A DNA stretch of 8,850 bases from DATDWC01 sp035289805 (GTDB lineage: Bacteria > Patescibacteriota > Gracilibacteria > Peribacterales > Peribacteraceae): contig DATDWC010000069.1 of assembly GCA_035289805.1 (NCBI GenBank), positions 1 to 8,850 on the forward strand, given 5' to 3'. Numbering within the stretch: the first letter of the stretch is position 1; each line of letters starts with the position of its first letter. Shown here piece after piece: positions 1-6,084 of this stretch. Position numbers and translations under genes: made by a program. The notes under the pieces are model-generated. The model was not told where the DNA came from and did not search any database. It saw only the letters and a list, made by a program, of their open reading frames with translations.

Positions 1-969
1 GTTGATTCCGAAGATCAGTCACTCGTGCAGAAGAATTTTCCTGGTGCTCTGATCATCGATCACCCGCTCGAAGGCGATGCATTGGTTGCAGCCTGCAAGG
101 ACGCCGAAGTGCTCTCCCTATTCATCTACAGCAAACTGACAAAAGAAGTCATCGAAAAACTCCCAAAGCTTAAACTCCTCTGCACGCGCTCAGTCGGTTA
201 CAATCACATTGATCTTGATGCGTGCAAAGAGAAGGGGATTACCGTGTGCAATGTGCCGGATTACGGATCCCATGTGATCGCGGAGCATGTGTTTGCGCTG
301 CTCCTCTCGCAGCTCCGTCATATTCAAAAAGCCGATGAGCGCGTGGAAAAGGGGGAATTCAATTACCATGGGCTCCGCGGGATGTCACTCCGGGGGAAAA
401 CGATCGGCATTCTCGGGACAGGCAATATCGGAAGGAAGGTCGCGGAAATTGCACACGGCTTTGGGATGCGAATTCTTGCATTTGATCGCTGCAGGACAAA
501 GGAGCTCGAGGAGCTCTGCGGCGTGCGGTATGTCTCCATCGAGGAGCTCTGCGAGCGAAGCGATATCATCTCAATCCATCTTGTTTCGAACGAGCAAACC
601 TTCCACATCATCAACGACGTAGCTCTCCATCGCATGAAGAAAGGAGTCATCCTTGTGAACACCGCCCGCGGAGAGCTCATTGATACCAAGGCACTCATTG
701 CAGCGCTCAAAGGGGGCAAGATTGGGTATGCGCTCCTCGATGTTCTGGAGCACGAGAAGAATTTTGAGGAGAATAAGGAGCTCATCAGCTTCGAGAACGT
801 CATCACCACTCCCCACATCGCGTTCTATGCAGATGACAGCATGCTTAACATGTACACGGATTGCTTCGAATCCATCGCGCAGTGGCAGCGCGGAGAAACG
901 CCGGTGCACGTAATCAAGCCGAAGAACATTGTCTGCGATCTGCCGGCGTTCGATGGACGGAAGATCTAG
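1..969 (+). CDS. D-isomer-specific 2-hydroxyacid dehydrogenase (D-lactate dehydrogenase-like), 5' end outside window
   Basis: A cytoplasmic enzyme expected to reduce a 2-keto acid to the D-2-hydroxy acid with NADH; D-lactate from pyruvate is the likeliest reaction, but the substrate cannot be read from sequence. Numbering from the GTG at position 25, the N-terminal substrate domain is followed by a Rossmann NAD domain with GTGNIG at 131-136 and Asp154 after the second strand, which favours NAD over NADP. The catalytic set is present: Arg215 (NTARGELID), Glu244 (LDVLEHE) and His264 (TTPHIAFYAD). The frame is open to base 1 and reads VDSEDQSLVQKNFPG, which aligns a few residues inside the usual N-terminus of the family, so the true start is probably only some tens of bases to the left and GTG 25 is unlikely to be real. 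The gene converges on the cardiolipin synthase gene with no space for a terminator. A different 2-hydroxyacid dehydrogenase specificity (for example glycerate) is possible. Confidence 0.9.
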   Translation, partial: VDSEDQSLVQKNFPGALIIDHPLEGDALVAACKDAEVLSLFIYSKLTKEVIEKLPKLKLLCTRSVGYNHIDLDACKEKGITVCNVPDYGSHVIAEHVFALLLSQLRHIQKADERVEKGEFNYHGLRGMSLRGKTIGILGTGNIGRKVAEIAHGFGMRILAFDRCRTKELEELCGVRYVSIEELCERSDIISIHLVSNEQTFHIINDVALHRMKKGVILVNTARGELIDTKALIAALKGGKIGYALLDVLEHEKNFEENKELISFENVITTPHIAFYADDSMLNMYTDCFESIAQWQRGETPVHVIKPKNIVCDLPAFDGRKI

Positions 970-2408
970 AGAATTGGTGAAAACACACGCATCGTATTCT
1001 CCAGGAACCGAATCGGGAGTGATCGCTTTGCCAGCATCTCGCGCGTGATCTCTTCGCAGAGGTGCTTATGCTCTGCAAACATCTGCTCAAAGTGTGCGCT
1101 GATCTCGCGTGAGTAGATATTCATATTTACCTCAAAGTTCAAAAAGAAACTCCGCATATCGATATTTGCAGTGCCCATCGAGAGAAAACATCCATCGATC
1201 GCTACTCCCTTTGCATGCAGGAATGCCGGCAGGTACTCGTAGATTTTCACTCCTGCCGGAAGCAGATCTTCGTAGAATGATCGCCCTGCAATGTGAATCA
1301 TCTTCTCCCATCCGGGGAAGTGCCGCGCAACAATCAATTCTACCGAGATTCCCCGGAGTGCTGCTGTCCGGAGTGCTGCGATAAGTGCTTGATCCGGGAT
1401 CAGGTACGGGGAAACGATGCGTACGGATTGGGTGGCGGCGTGCACGGCCGCGCAGAGCATATCGTGGAGCGTGAATGCAGGGCCGGTAGGGCCACCTTCG
1501 ACTACCTGCGCCATCACCGTGCCGGAGCGCTCGGGGAGCGGGAAGAGCGAATTTATACTGAATAAATTTTCACGTGTGGCAAAGAACCAATCCGCTGCAA
1601 ATACCTCCTGCAGTTGTTGCACCACGGGTCCGCGGCACTCGACCTGGAGATCATCAAAATCAGAAATCTTTCCTGTCCTATGCCGATACTCATTCCCGAT
1701 ATTGGCACTCCCCGTAAAACCAATGTGGCCATCGATTACCGCGATCTTTCTGTGATTACGGAGGTTCCAGTGCCAGGGTCTCCCGAATGGAGTCACGGGG
1801 AGGTACCGTGCGGAAAATCCCCCTGCTCTCCGAAGAGGGCGGAGGAAGCTCCACGGGAGCGACCACGAACCTACCCCATCAATGAGGAGGCGCACCTTCA
1901 CTCCGCGCTTTGCTGCGGCAATCAGAGCGTCACGTACCTCTCTTCCTGTTTCATCCTTCCGAAAGATGTAGTACTGCAGGTGCACGGATTCCTCAGCACC
2001 CAGTATTGCTGCAAGGAGGTGATCAAATGCTACGTTTGCATCCGTGTGGAGAATGATCGCATTCCCGTGGGTGGCCGAAAACCCGCCGCTCGCTGCTGTG
2101 ACTGCGACGAGCTCCCGCTGTACCGGCATATGCGTCTGATCATCCTGAAGAATGAGAAATGAGGTGAGCGCTTGTTCGATCTTCTGCAGATCCATTGCAA
2201 TCATTTTGTTACTCCTACTCCGCCGCTTAATGCGATACACGACACGACCAAACCCAAACCACAGGTAGAGGAGTGATCCAATGACAGGGAGAAAGACGAT
2301 CGCGAGGGTCCAGGCGAGAGTGTTTGCAGGTGGCTTTCGCTGCATGATCATCAAAATGATGAGTGCAAAGCCAAGGATATAGGTGAGTGTGGAGAGGACG
2401 ATCCACAT
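966..2408 (-). CDS. cls: Cardiolipin synthase, phospholipase D superfamily
   Basis: A membrane enzyme that joins two phosphatidylglycerol molecules to make cardiolipin and glycerol. The 480 residues are the usual length for bacterial ClsA-type enzymes. Two N-terminal transmembrane helices (about 2-22 and 31-51, the PLDc_N region) precede a basic stretch (KRRSRSNK). Two PLD domains follow, each with a complete HKD motif: His219/Lys221/Asp226 in NHRKIAVIDG, followed by GSANIGNEY, and His398/Lys400/Asp405 in HAKGVAIDG, followed by GTANIDMRSF. Both catalytic centres look intact. The ATG at 2408 starts directly at the first hydrophobic helix and lies 36 bases below the stop of the DUF1624 gene. 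It can be read through from that operon or use its own extended -10 box just upstream. Its stop overlaps the stop of the converging dehydrogenase gene. Another PLD-type phosphatidyltransferase is possible, but the domain order is classic for Cls. Confidence 0.93.
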   Translation of the reverse strand: MWIVLSTLTYILGFALIILMIMQRKPPANTLAWTLAIVFLPVIGSLLYLWFGFGRVVYRIKRRSRSNKMIAMDLQKIEQALTSFLILQDDQTHMPVQRELVAVTAASGGFSATHGNAIILHTDANVAFDHLLAAILGAEESVHLQYYIFRKDETGREVRDALIAAAKRGVKVRLLIDGVGSWSLPWSFLRPLRRAGGFSARYLPVTPFGRPWHWNLRNHRKIAVIDGHIGFTGSANIGNEYRHRTGKISDFDDLQVECRGPVVQQLQEVFAADWFFATRENLFSINSLFPLPERSGTVMAQVVEGGPTGPAFTLHDMLCAAVHAATQSVRIVSPYLIPDQALIAALRTAALRGISVELIVARHFPGWEKMIHIAGRSFYEDLLPAGVKIYEYLPAFLHAKGVAIDGCFLSMGTANIDMRSFFLNFEVNMNIYSREISAHFEQMFAEHKHLCEEITREMLAKRSLPIRFLENTMRVFSPIL

Positions 2409-2414
2409 ACCGGG

Positions 2415-2423
2415 AGAATACCA
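2415..2423 (-). promoter_or_regulatory. Possible extended -10 box for cls, giving a leaderless transcript
   Basis: On the minus strand TGGTATTCT fits an extended -10 (TGn followed by TATTCT). Six bases (CCCGGT) separate the hexamer from the ATG at 2408, so transcription would start at or next to the A of the start codon. No -35 at normal spacing is visible; TTGTAA at 2450-2445 is too far away. Read-through from upstream genes is an equally good source of transcript. Confidence 0.35.
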
Positions 2424-2444
2424 CGGGGCTCAAGCTCGCGTGCT

Positions 2445-3209
2445 TTACAAATGGAACGGTGCTCCGAAGATCGCAGAGAGAATCATGATGAGCACCAGCT
2501 GATGGAGGAAGTAGAGGGGAAAGGCTCTCTTACCACTCCAGAGGAGCCAGTTCGGGAATCGGAGCGTCCCCATGCGCTCGAGAAATTTGTTCCTCGGGGT
2601 ATAGAACAGGAATCCAAGCCCCATTCCTGTGAGAACAAAGCCAAACCAGGGGAGGAGCGGGTAGTAATCGAGCGAGAAGAATCCGGGATACGTAATACCA
2701 AAGGGAAAGAGAAAAGGATTCTCTGTCACTATCTCAGAAATTTTTATTCCTCCTATGCTTACAACCGTGCCAAGAACAATATTCCACCCCTTCAACCTCA
2801 CAAACAGTGGTTGGAGCAGAGCACTCACACCGATCATGTGGATGATGCCAAACTTTACGTAGGCACCCGGGGCGATCAGATAGGTAATGAGCGAAATGAG
2901 CATTCCTGCGAAGAGGAATATCAATCCACGCCGAAGGTACTTTTCGTACCGTAGGGTCCTCTGCCACGAAATCACAAAACATACCCCTATTACCATCAAG
3001 AATGTCATCGCCGTTCCACGGCTCCACAAAGAAAACAGACCCTCGCGTATGGGAATGTTCCACTCATAGAAGAATGCGAGATCAAAACACAAATGGAAGA
3101 GGATCATCGAAATCACGGCGAGGCCGCGAATTGCATCAAGCTCGGGGTAACGTTTTTCTGGAATCACCTCCCCATTGTACCGATTCTTGCTCTCGGGATA
3201 AGGAGCCAT
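2445..3209 (-). CDS. DUF1624 (heparan-alpha-glucosaminide N-acetyltransferase-like) integral membrane protein
   Basis: A multi-pass membrane protein of 254 residues from the ATG at 3209. Family hallmarks are RYPELDAIRGLAVISMILFH at 20-39 on the first helix, FGIIHMIGVSALLQPLF near 120-136, DYYPLLPWFGFVLTGMGLG near 181-199, and YFLHQLVL near 233-240 in the last helix. Related proteins are predicted acyltransferases that move an acyl group across the membrane onto a sugar; the substrate here is unknown. The start is uncertain. ATG 3209 overlaps the upstream 171-residue gene by 46 bases, while a GTG at 3167 overlaps that gene's TGA as GTGA and would give 240 residues beginning six residues before the conserved RYPELD. 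A purine-rich GGGGAG abuts this GTG with no spacing. The frame stays open up to 3782, but that part is the wrong-frame shadow of the neighbouring gene. It is the last gene before cls in a same-strand run. Confidence 0.82.
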   Translation of the reverse strand: MAPYPESKNRYNGEVIPEKRYPELDAIRGLAVISMILFHLCFDLAFFYEWNIPIREGLFSLWSRGTAMTFLMVIGVCFVISWQRTLRYEKYLRRGLIFLFAGMLISLITYLIAPGAYVKFGIIHMIGVSALLQPLFVRLKGWNIVLGTVVSIGGIKISEIVTENPFLFPFGITYPGFFSLDYYPLLPWFGFVLTGMGLGFLFYTPRNKFLERMGTLRFPNWLLWSGKRAFPLYFLHQLVLIMILSAIFGAPFHL

Positions 3210-3679
3210 AATCCCGCCACCAGCAGCACAATTGCAATCCCCTGAATGAGCGCGACAAAAGGGGCGAGGAGCATGAGGACTGCCGCGACGCTTGCGATGC
3301 CGATCGGAAGTGCAAGACACACGGGGCAGAGGAGGGCTAAGGCGCCGAGAATTCCCGCAGCTCCTGCCGCGCGCCTGATGCCCACAGGGCAGGTGCCCTG
3401 CTTTCTGTGCCATGCAATGAGCCCCACATTCATGCTGAAGAGCAGCGCGATGATGATGGCGAGAATCGTTTCCCACTCGTGCGTCATCGAACGTGGCGGT
3501 CCTTCGAGGCCTATCGCGCTCAGCATATTGAGTTCGTAGGCAAAGAGCAGGCCGGTTCCGACGAGCGCAATGAGCGCTCCACACCAGAATCGGCTTGCCC
3601 TGAACCAGCACCCATTTCTCGTTGATCGAGAATCGAGGGTGCTTGGTTCGGGGCCATTTCGAAGGAAATTCATATTCAT
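3164..3679 (-). CDS. Four-helix membrane protein with a CPVC motif, unknown function
   Basis: I do not recognise this 171-residue protein. A polar N-terminus (1-30, with Cys24) leads into hydrophobic segments at about 31-52, 68-90, 105-128 and 132-162. Cys97 lies in a CPVG turn after helix 2, and Cys118 and Cys121 form a CPVC motif inside helix 3 (LLCPVCLALPIG). Paired cysteines with proline at a membrane helix are common in thiol-redox and soft-metal transport proteins such as MerT- and CcdA-like ones, but no such family match can be claimed here. The ATG at 3679 overlaps the stop of the 63-residue gene as ATGA, so the two are almost surely translationally coupled; a second in-frame ATG lies two codons later. 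Being next to a DsbA-like gene suggests it may exchange electrons with that protein or move a metal. It is followed by the DUF1624 gene with overlap. Confidence 0.78.
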   Translation of the reverse strand: MNMNFLRNGPEPSTLDSRSTRNGCWFRASRFWCGALIALVGTGLLFAYELNMLSAIGLEGPPRSMTHEWETILAIIIALLFSMNVGLIAWHRKQGTCPVGIRRAAGAAGILGALALLCPVCLALPIGIASVAAVLMLLAPFVALIQGIAIVLLVAGLWLLIPRARIGTMGR

Positions 3680-3867
3680 TGCTCAATGAAGTTCTGATGC
3701 ATCGGGCAATCCTCTCCTGTGCAGTTCGCCGGGCATTGCAGGGGAGCTTTCCCCAGTGCATTCCCGGAGAGGAAGATCGCACCAGCGTACCCTACGGAGA
3801 GACAGATGATGACAGTCACTGCAAGGAACCAGATATCCCGATGAGAGAGAGGGTGAGTCTTATTCAT
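3676..3867 (-). CDS. Small single-helix membrane protein with cysteine-rich tail
   Basis: A 63-residue protein not assigned to a family. Its one hydrophobic segment (about 12-34, WFLAVTVIICLSVGYAGAIF) follows a short N-terminus with His5, His9 and Arg10. The C-terminal tail carries Cys45, Cys49 and Cys54 followed by Met56 and His57 (CPANCTGEDCPMH), which could bind a soft metal or take part in disulfide exchange. The reading frame is credible because it starts 8 bases after the dsbA-like stop and its TGA overlaps the next ATG as ATGA. The short gap before the ATG is pyrimidine-only (TCCCTCTT) and has no Shine-Dalgarno sequence. The tail would be outside the cytoplasm if the N-terminus stays inside, which would put it on the same side as the thioredoxin-fold domain of the DsbA-like protein. 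Confidence 0.75.
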   Translation of the reverse strand: MNKTHPLSHRDIWFLAVTVIICLSVGYAGAIFLSGNALGKAPLQCPANCTGEDCPMHQNFIEQ

Positions 3868-3875
3868 AAGAGGGA
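3868..3875 (-). promoter_or_regulatory. Pyrimidine-only spacer in front of the 63-residue gene
   Basis: The whole gap between the TAA of the DsbA-like gene and the next ATG reads TCCCTCTT on the coding strand. There is no purine-rich ribosome binding site. It resembles the tracts in front of the starts at 4610, 6711 and 7267. A role in translation initiation is inference. Confidence 0.3.
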
Positions 3876-4610
3876 TTAAAGGTGACGATCAATTGCAGCC
3901 TGGAAGTTAGCGAAAGGCACAGCACCGGAAACGATTTCGCCTTCACCATCGGCGCCGATTACCCAGAATCCGGGAGTGCCGGAAATGCCAACGGCCTGGC
4001 CATCGGTCAGATCCTTCTGTACTTCCGAGGCGTATTTTCCAGAATCCAGACAATCATCGAAGCTCGACTGGGTTAAGCCGAGTGCTCCCGCATACGTCTT
4101 GAGCGAGGGGATATCCAGAGTAGTTTGGTTCTGGAAGAGTTTATCGTGCATTTCCCAGAATTTTCCCTGATCTGCCGCGCACTCCGTGGCCTCTGCTGCC
4201 TTCTGTGCGAAGGGATGGAAGTTGAGAGGATAATCGCGCACTACGTACTTCACCTTGCCGGTATCAACGTATGTGGATTTGATCTGGCCCATTGTTTGCG
4301 AGAAGTGTCTGCCACAGTACGGGCACTGGTAATCTGTAAATTCGATGATGGTCACGGGTGCATCCTTTTCCCCCAGGAACGCATCATCATCGGCTGAAGG
4401 CGGATCGTACGATGGAGTGGGGGCTGCGGGCGGAGTTGGGTTTGTAGGGAGACCTGCAACTTGCGTTGGAGCGTTTGCCGCTGGATTTTTGATTGTTCCC
4501 ATGGGGAGTCCTCCGCCGAGAGCGTAGCCAACAATAATGCCGGCGAGACCAATGGTTACTGAGAACCAGGGATTCCCGAAGGGGAGAGAGTTTTGAGATT
4601 GAGCAGACAT
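3876..4610 (-). CDS. Membrane-anchored DsbA-family thiol:disulfide oxidoreductase
   Basis: This protein is expected to introduce or rearrange disulfide bonds in proteins outside the cytoplasm. It has 244 residues: a signal anchor at about 15-35 (WFSVTIGLAGIIVGYALGGG), a Pro/Ala-rich linker (about 42-70), then a DsbA-type thioredoxin fold with an inserted helical domain. The active site is Cys96-Pro-Tyr-Cys99 in FTDYQCPYCGRHF, and the cis-proline loop is Gly211-Thr212-Pro213 (GISGTPGFWVIG). A second cysteine pair, Cys144 (ATECAADQGKFWEMH) and Cys187 (FDDCLDSGKY), is typical of the Gram-positive/archaeal-type branch and may form a structural disulfide. The ATG at 4610 places the anchor at a normal distance from the N-terminus and is preceded by a long pyrimidine tract. 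No DsbB or VKOR partner is visible in the window; the small cysteine-bearing membrane proteins directly downstream are candidates for partners. The exact role (oxidase or isomerase) is not decided by sequence. Confidence 0.92.
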   Translation of the reverse strand: MSAQSQNSLPFGNPWFSVTIGLAGIIVGYALGGGLPMGTIKNPAANAPTQVAGLPTNPTPPAAPTPSYDPPSADDDAFLGEKDAPVTIIEFTDYQCPYCGRHFSQTMGQIKSTYVDTGKVKYVVRDYPLNFHPFAQKAAEATECAADQGKFWEMHDKLFQNQTTLDIPSLKTYAGALGLTQSSFDDCLDSGKYASEVQKDLTDGQAVGISGTPGFWVIGADGEGEIVSGAVPFANFQAAIDRHL

Positions 4611-4636
4611 GAGAGAGAGGGAAAAGGAATAAGGAA
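4611..4636 (-). promoter_or_regulatory. Polypyrimidine leader before the DsbA-like start
   Basis: On the coding strand the 26 bases before the ATG at 4610 are almost entirely C and T (TTCCTTATTCC, TTTTCCC, then CTCTCTCTC), with a short tandem TTATTCC repeat just upstream. No Shine-Dalgarno sequence is present. Pyrimidine-rich leaders can bind ribosomal protein S1 in other bacteria; that role here is inference. Confidence 0.35.
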
Positions 4637-4652
4637 TAAGTGAAAAGGGTAT

Positions 4653-4671
4653 GGAACAACCTTCTTGTTCC
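4653..4671 (-). repeat. Perfect 7-bp inverted repeat between the secreted-protein gene and the DsbA-like gene
   Basis: On the minus strand GGAACAA, a 5-base loop GAAGG, then TTGTTCC. It begins 32 bases after the stop of the 145-residue gene and ends 42 bases before the DsbA-like ATG. It is followed by ATACCCTTTTC, so it could be a weak intrinsic terminator. It also lies where transcription from the TACAAT box at 4684-4679 would begin, so it could be an operator or a 5' UTR hairpin. The stem is short with three GC pairs and there is no long U run, so I do not call it a terminator outright. Confidence 0.4.
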
Positions 4672-4678
4672 GGTGAAC

Positions 4679-4684
4679 ATTGTA
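4679..4684 (-). promoter_or_regulatory. Possible -10 box (TACAAT) for the DsbA-like gene
   Basis: TACAAT in the context GGTACAAT, the same octamer found in the promoter at 5161-5188. Transcription would start near 4672, giving a leader of about 60 bases that contains the inverted repeat. No convincing -35 is seen, so support is limited to the -10 match and the intergenic position. Confidence 0.3.
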
Positions 4685-4703
4685 CCGCATTTTTCTGTAT
4701 GAC

Positions 4704-5141
4704 TTACTCCCTCTTTACCGTGATATGAGCTGCAAGAAGCGCGCTCTCGTAGAGCGGCCCGGAACGAATAGCGATCTCTTTGCTCCCTTGCTCGTGGTTT
4801 GCCGAGGTGACTATGAGAATAAAGGAGGAGAAAACTTCGTGCACCCTCCCCATCAGAATTTCCTCCATTGCAACCTGCTTCGCAGCACTCTGTGCAAGCT
4901 GTGCGAGGCATGATTCCCCATCTCTGCATCCGCTCTCTGCAGCCTCCTCGTGATTTGTGGACATGTTTTCCGCACTCGAACATTCAATTGGTGCAAGCGA
5001 CATTGCAACTTCCTTCATCCCCGTACTCTCTCCAATTGCCGCTGCAATCACGTGTGAAAGGCCTGTGAGCCCTCCCGTGCACTGCGAGTACCCAAGGCCA
5101 AGTACCAGGCTGAGCGCGATGAATATGCGGAGAAAGCGCAT
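4704..5141 (-). CDS. Secreted small cysteine-containing protein, unknown function
   Basis: I do not recognise a family for this 145-residue protein. A clear signal sequence occupies residues 1-20 (MRFLRI, then a hydrophobic core IALSLVLGLGY). Cys21 follows, but YSQC does not fit a lipobox, so cleavage by signal peptidase I or retention as an anchor is more likely than lipidation. The central part is cysteine-, acidic- and His-containing (Cys54, His64, Cys72, Cys78 in the segment 50-80, with GCRDGESC). A second, weaker hydrophobic stretch lies at about 103-113 (VFSSFILIVTS) before a mixed-charge C-terminus. Four extracytoplasmic cysteines next to a gene for a DsbA-like oxidase make it a candidate disulfide-containing substrate. 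The start at 5141 is supported by the signal sequence and by -10 boxes immediately upstream. It is separated from the DsbA-like gene by 93 bases holding an inverted repeat. Confidence 0.72.
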   Translation of the reverse strand: MRFLRIFIALSLVLGLGYSQCTGGLTGLSHVIAAAIGESTGMKEVAMSLAPIECSSAENMSTNHEEAAESGCRDGESCLAQLAQSAAKQVAMEEILMGRVHEVFSSFILIVTSANHEQGSKEIAIRSGPLYESALLAAHITVKRE

Positions 5142-5147
5142 CGAACT

Positions 5148-5188
5148 ATTATACCCGAGTATTGTACCAAAAGGAACCCTGTTGTCAT
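5148..5188 (-). promoter_or_regulatory. Promoter for the secreted-protein gene (two overlapping -10 boxes)
   Basis: On the minus strand ATGACA (5188-5183; five of six bases of TTGACA), a 16-base spacer, and TACAAT (5166-5161) form a good sigma70-type promoter, starting transcription near 5154. A perfect TATAAT follows at 5153-5148 and ends six bases before the ATG at 5141; use of this box would give a leaderless mRNA. The -35 overlaps the TGA stop of the upstream hydrolase gene. Confidence 0.6.
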
Positions 5189-6084
5189 GCAGATATCAGT
5201 CTTCGATGCATGATTGACATTATTTCTGGAAGATACTTTACAAGGAGAAAGTGTCCTCCTGGTTTCATCGTAATACGTGCCGAGGGGAGCGAATGGAGAA
5301 ATTCGTCAGCCATTCTAGGCGGAACGATGGAATCCTCTTTTCCCTGCCAGATGTCCACCGGGTATCTCTGTGGGAAAGAGGAAAGCTTCCACTGGGAATA
5401 CATTTTGAGCTCCTGGAGCAGAAAATTTTCTCCCTCTCCCTCGATAAAGATCGCGCTCAGATTATCCATGAAGAGGTGACGAACATTTTTCTCGTTCCGT
5501 AGGAACTCCCGATCACTTCCTCCAAGTTGGATGAGAATGTTAATGAGGAAATTCGGAAACAACGAATACGCTTTACGGGAGAAGCGGAAGAATGATTTTC
5601 CAATCGCCGGAAAGCGTTGGTGCAACATAAGAAGCATCCGGAGTGGGGGATGGAGGATTCCAAGGATCTTCGGCGATGTAATCGGCCCAAGTCCGCTCAC
5701 GATCCAGACTGCGCCTGTTCGCTCCGGTAGAATTTTTGCGCACTCGAGTACATACGATGCCCCGCCGGAAATTCCAAGCAAATGGCAATGTTCTATATTG
5801 CAGTGATCAAGGAGATGTTCCACATCGGAAACTATATCTGCCATTCTTCTGCACTCGAAGAAGGTCGATCTCCCTACACCGGAGCGGTTCCATGCGAGGA
5901 GTCGCACGTGGTGCTGTTTCGCGGCTTCGTGAGCGTAGCGCACTTCGTAAATCGAGCCGAGGAAGCCATGAAAGTAAAGGAGTGGTATCCCCCCGGGATC
6001 CCCGTATTCCGCATATTCCAGGGTTCGCCCATCGGGAAGCCGCAAATCGTGGGGCACGGGGTAGTGCATACGGAATTTCGCCAT
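5185..6084 (-). CDS. Alpha/beta-fold hydrolase
   Basis: A soluble cytoplasmic serine hydrolase of 299 residues; no signal peptide is visible. The fold markers are in order: an N-terminal beta hairpin (LRLPDGRTLEYAEYGDP, 14-30), the oxyanion-hole HG at 39-40 (LLYFHGFLGS), DRxGxG-like WNRSGVGRST at 65-74, and the nucleophile elbow Gly104-Ile-Ser106-Gly-Gly. A helical cap at about 125-230 (several Phe/Leu-rich helices, including LLMLHQRFPAIGKSFFRFSR) precedes the acid Asp251 in GKEDSIVPP and His278 in PGGHFLL. The Ser-His-Asp triad is therefore complete. Motif spacing is like proline iminopeptidase/haloperoxidase-type hydrolases, but the substrate cannot be told. The ATG at 6084 has neither a Shine-Dalgarno sequence nor a pyrimidine tract, and no clear promoter lies upstream. 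Met6 is an alternative start that leaves the domain intact. Confidence 0.9.
   Translation of the reverse strand: MAKFRMHYPVPHDLRLPDGRTLEYAEYGDPGGIPLLYFHGFLGSIYEVRYAHEAAKQHHVRLLAWNRSGVGRSTFFECRRMADIVSDVEHLLDHCNIEHCHLLGISGGASYVLECAKILPERTGAVWIVSGLGPITSPKILGILHPPLRMLLMLHQRFPAIGKSFFRFSRKAYSLFPNFLINILIQLGGSDREFLRNEKNVRHLFMDNLSAIFIEGEGENFLLQELKMYSQWKLSSFPQRYPVDIWQGKEDSIVPPRMADEFLHSLPSARITMKPGGHFLLVKYLPEIMSIMHRRLISA

Noticed and set aside
508..553. Direct repeat GAGGAGCTCTGCG at 508-520 and 541-553
   Set aside because: It lies inside the dehydrogenase gene in the same frame, encoding EELC twice; best explained by codon use in two similar helices, not a mobile or regulatory repeat.
3165..3179. GGGGAGG as a Shine-Dalgarno sequence for the DUF1624 gene
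   Set aside because: It touches or overlaps the GTG with no spacer and has no in-frame start codon at a usable distance downstream.
3210..3782. Long N-terminal extension (about 191 residues) of the DUF1624 reading frame
   Set aside because: It is rich in Arg, Cys, His and Pro with no fold-like pattern, and lies out of frame over the 171- and 63-residue membrane protein genes, which have better features and ATGA coupling.
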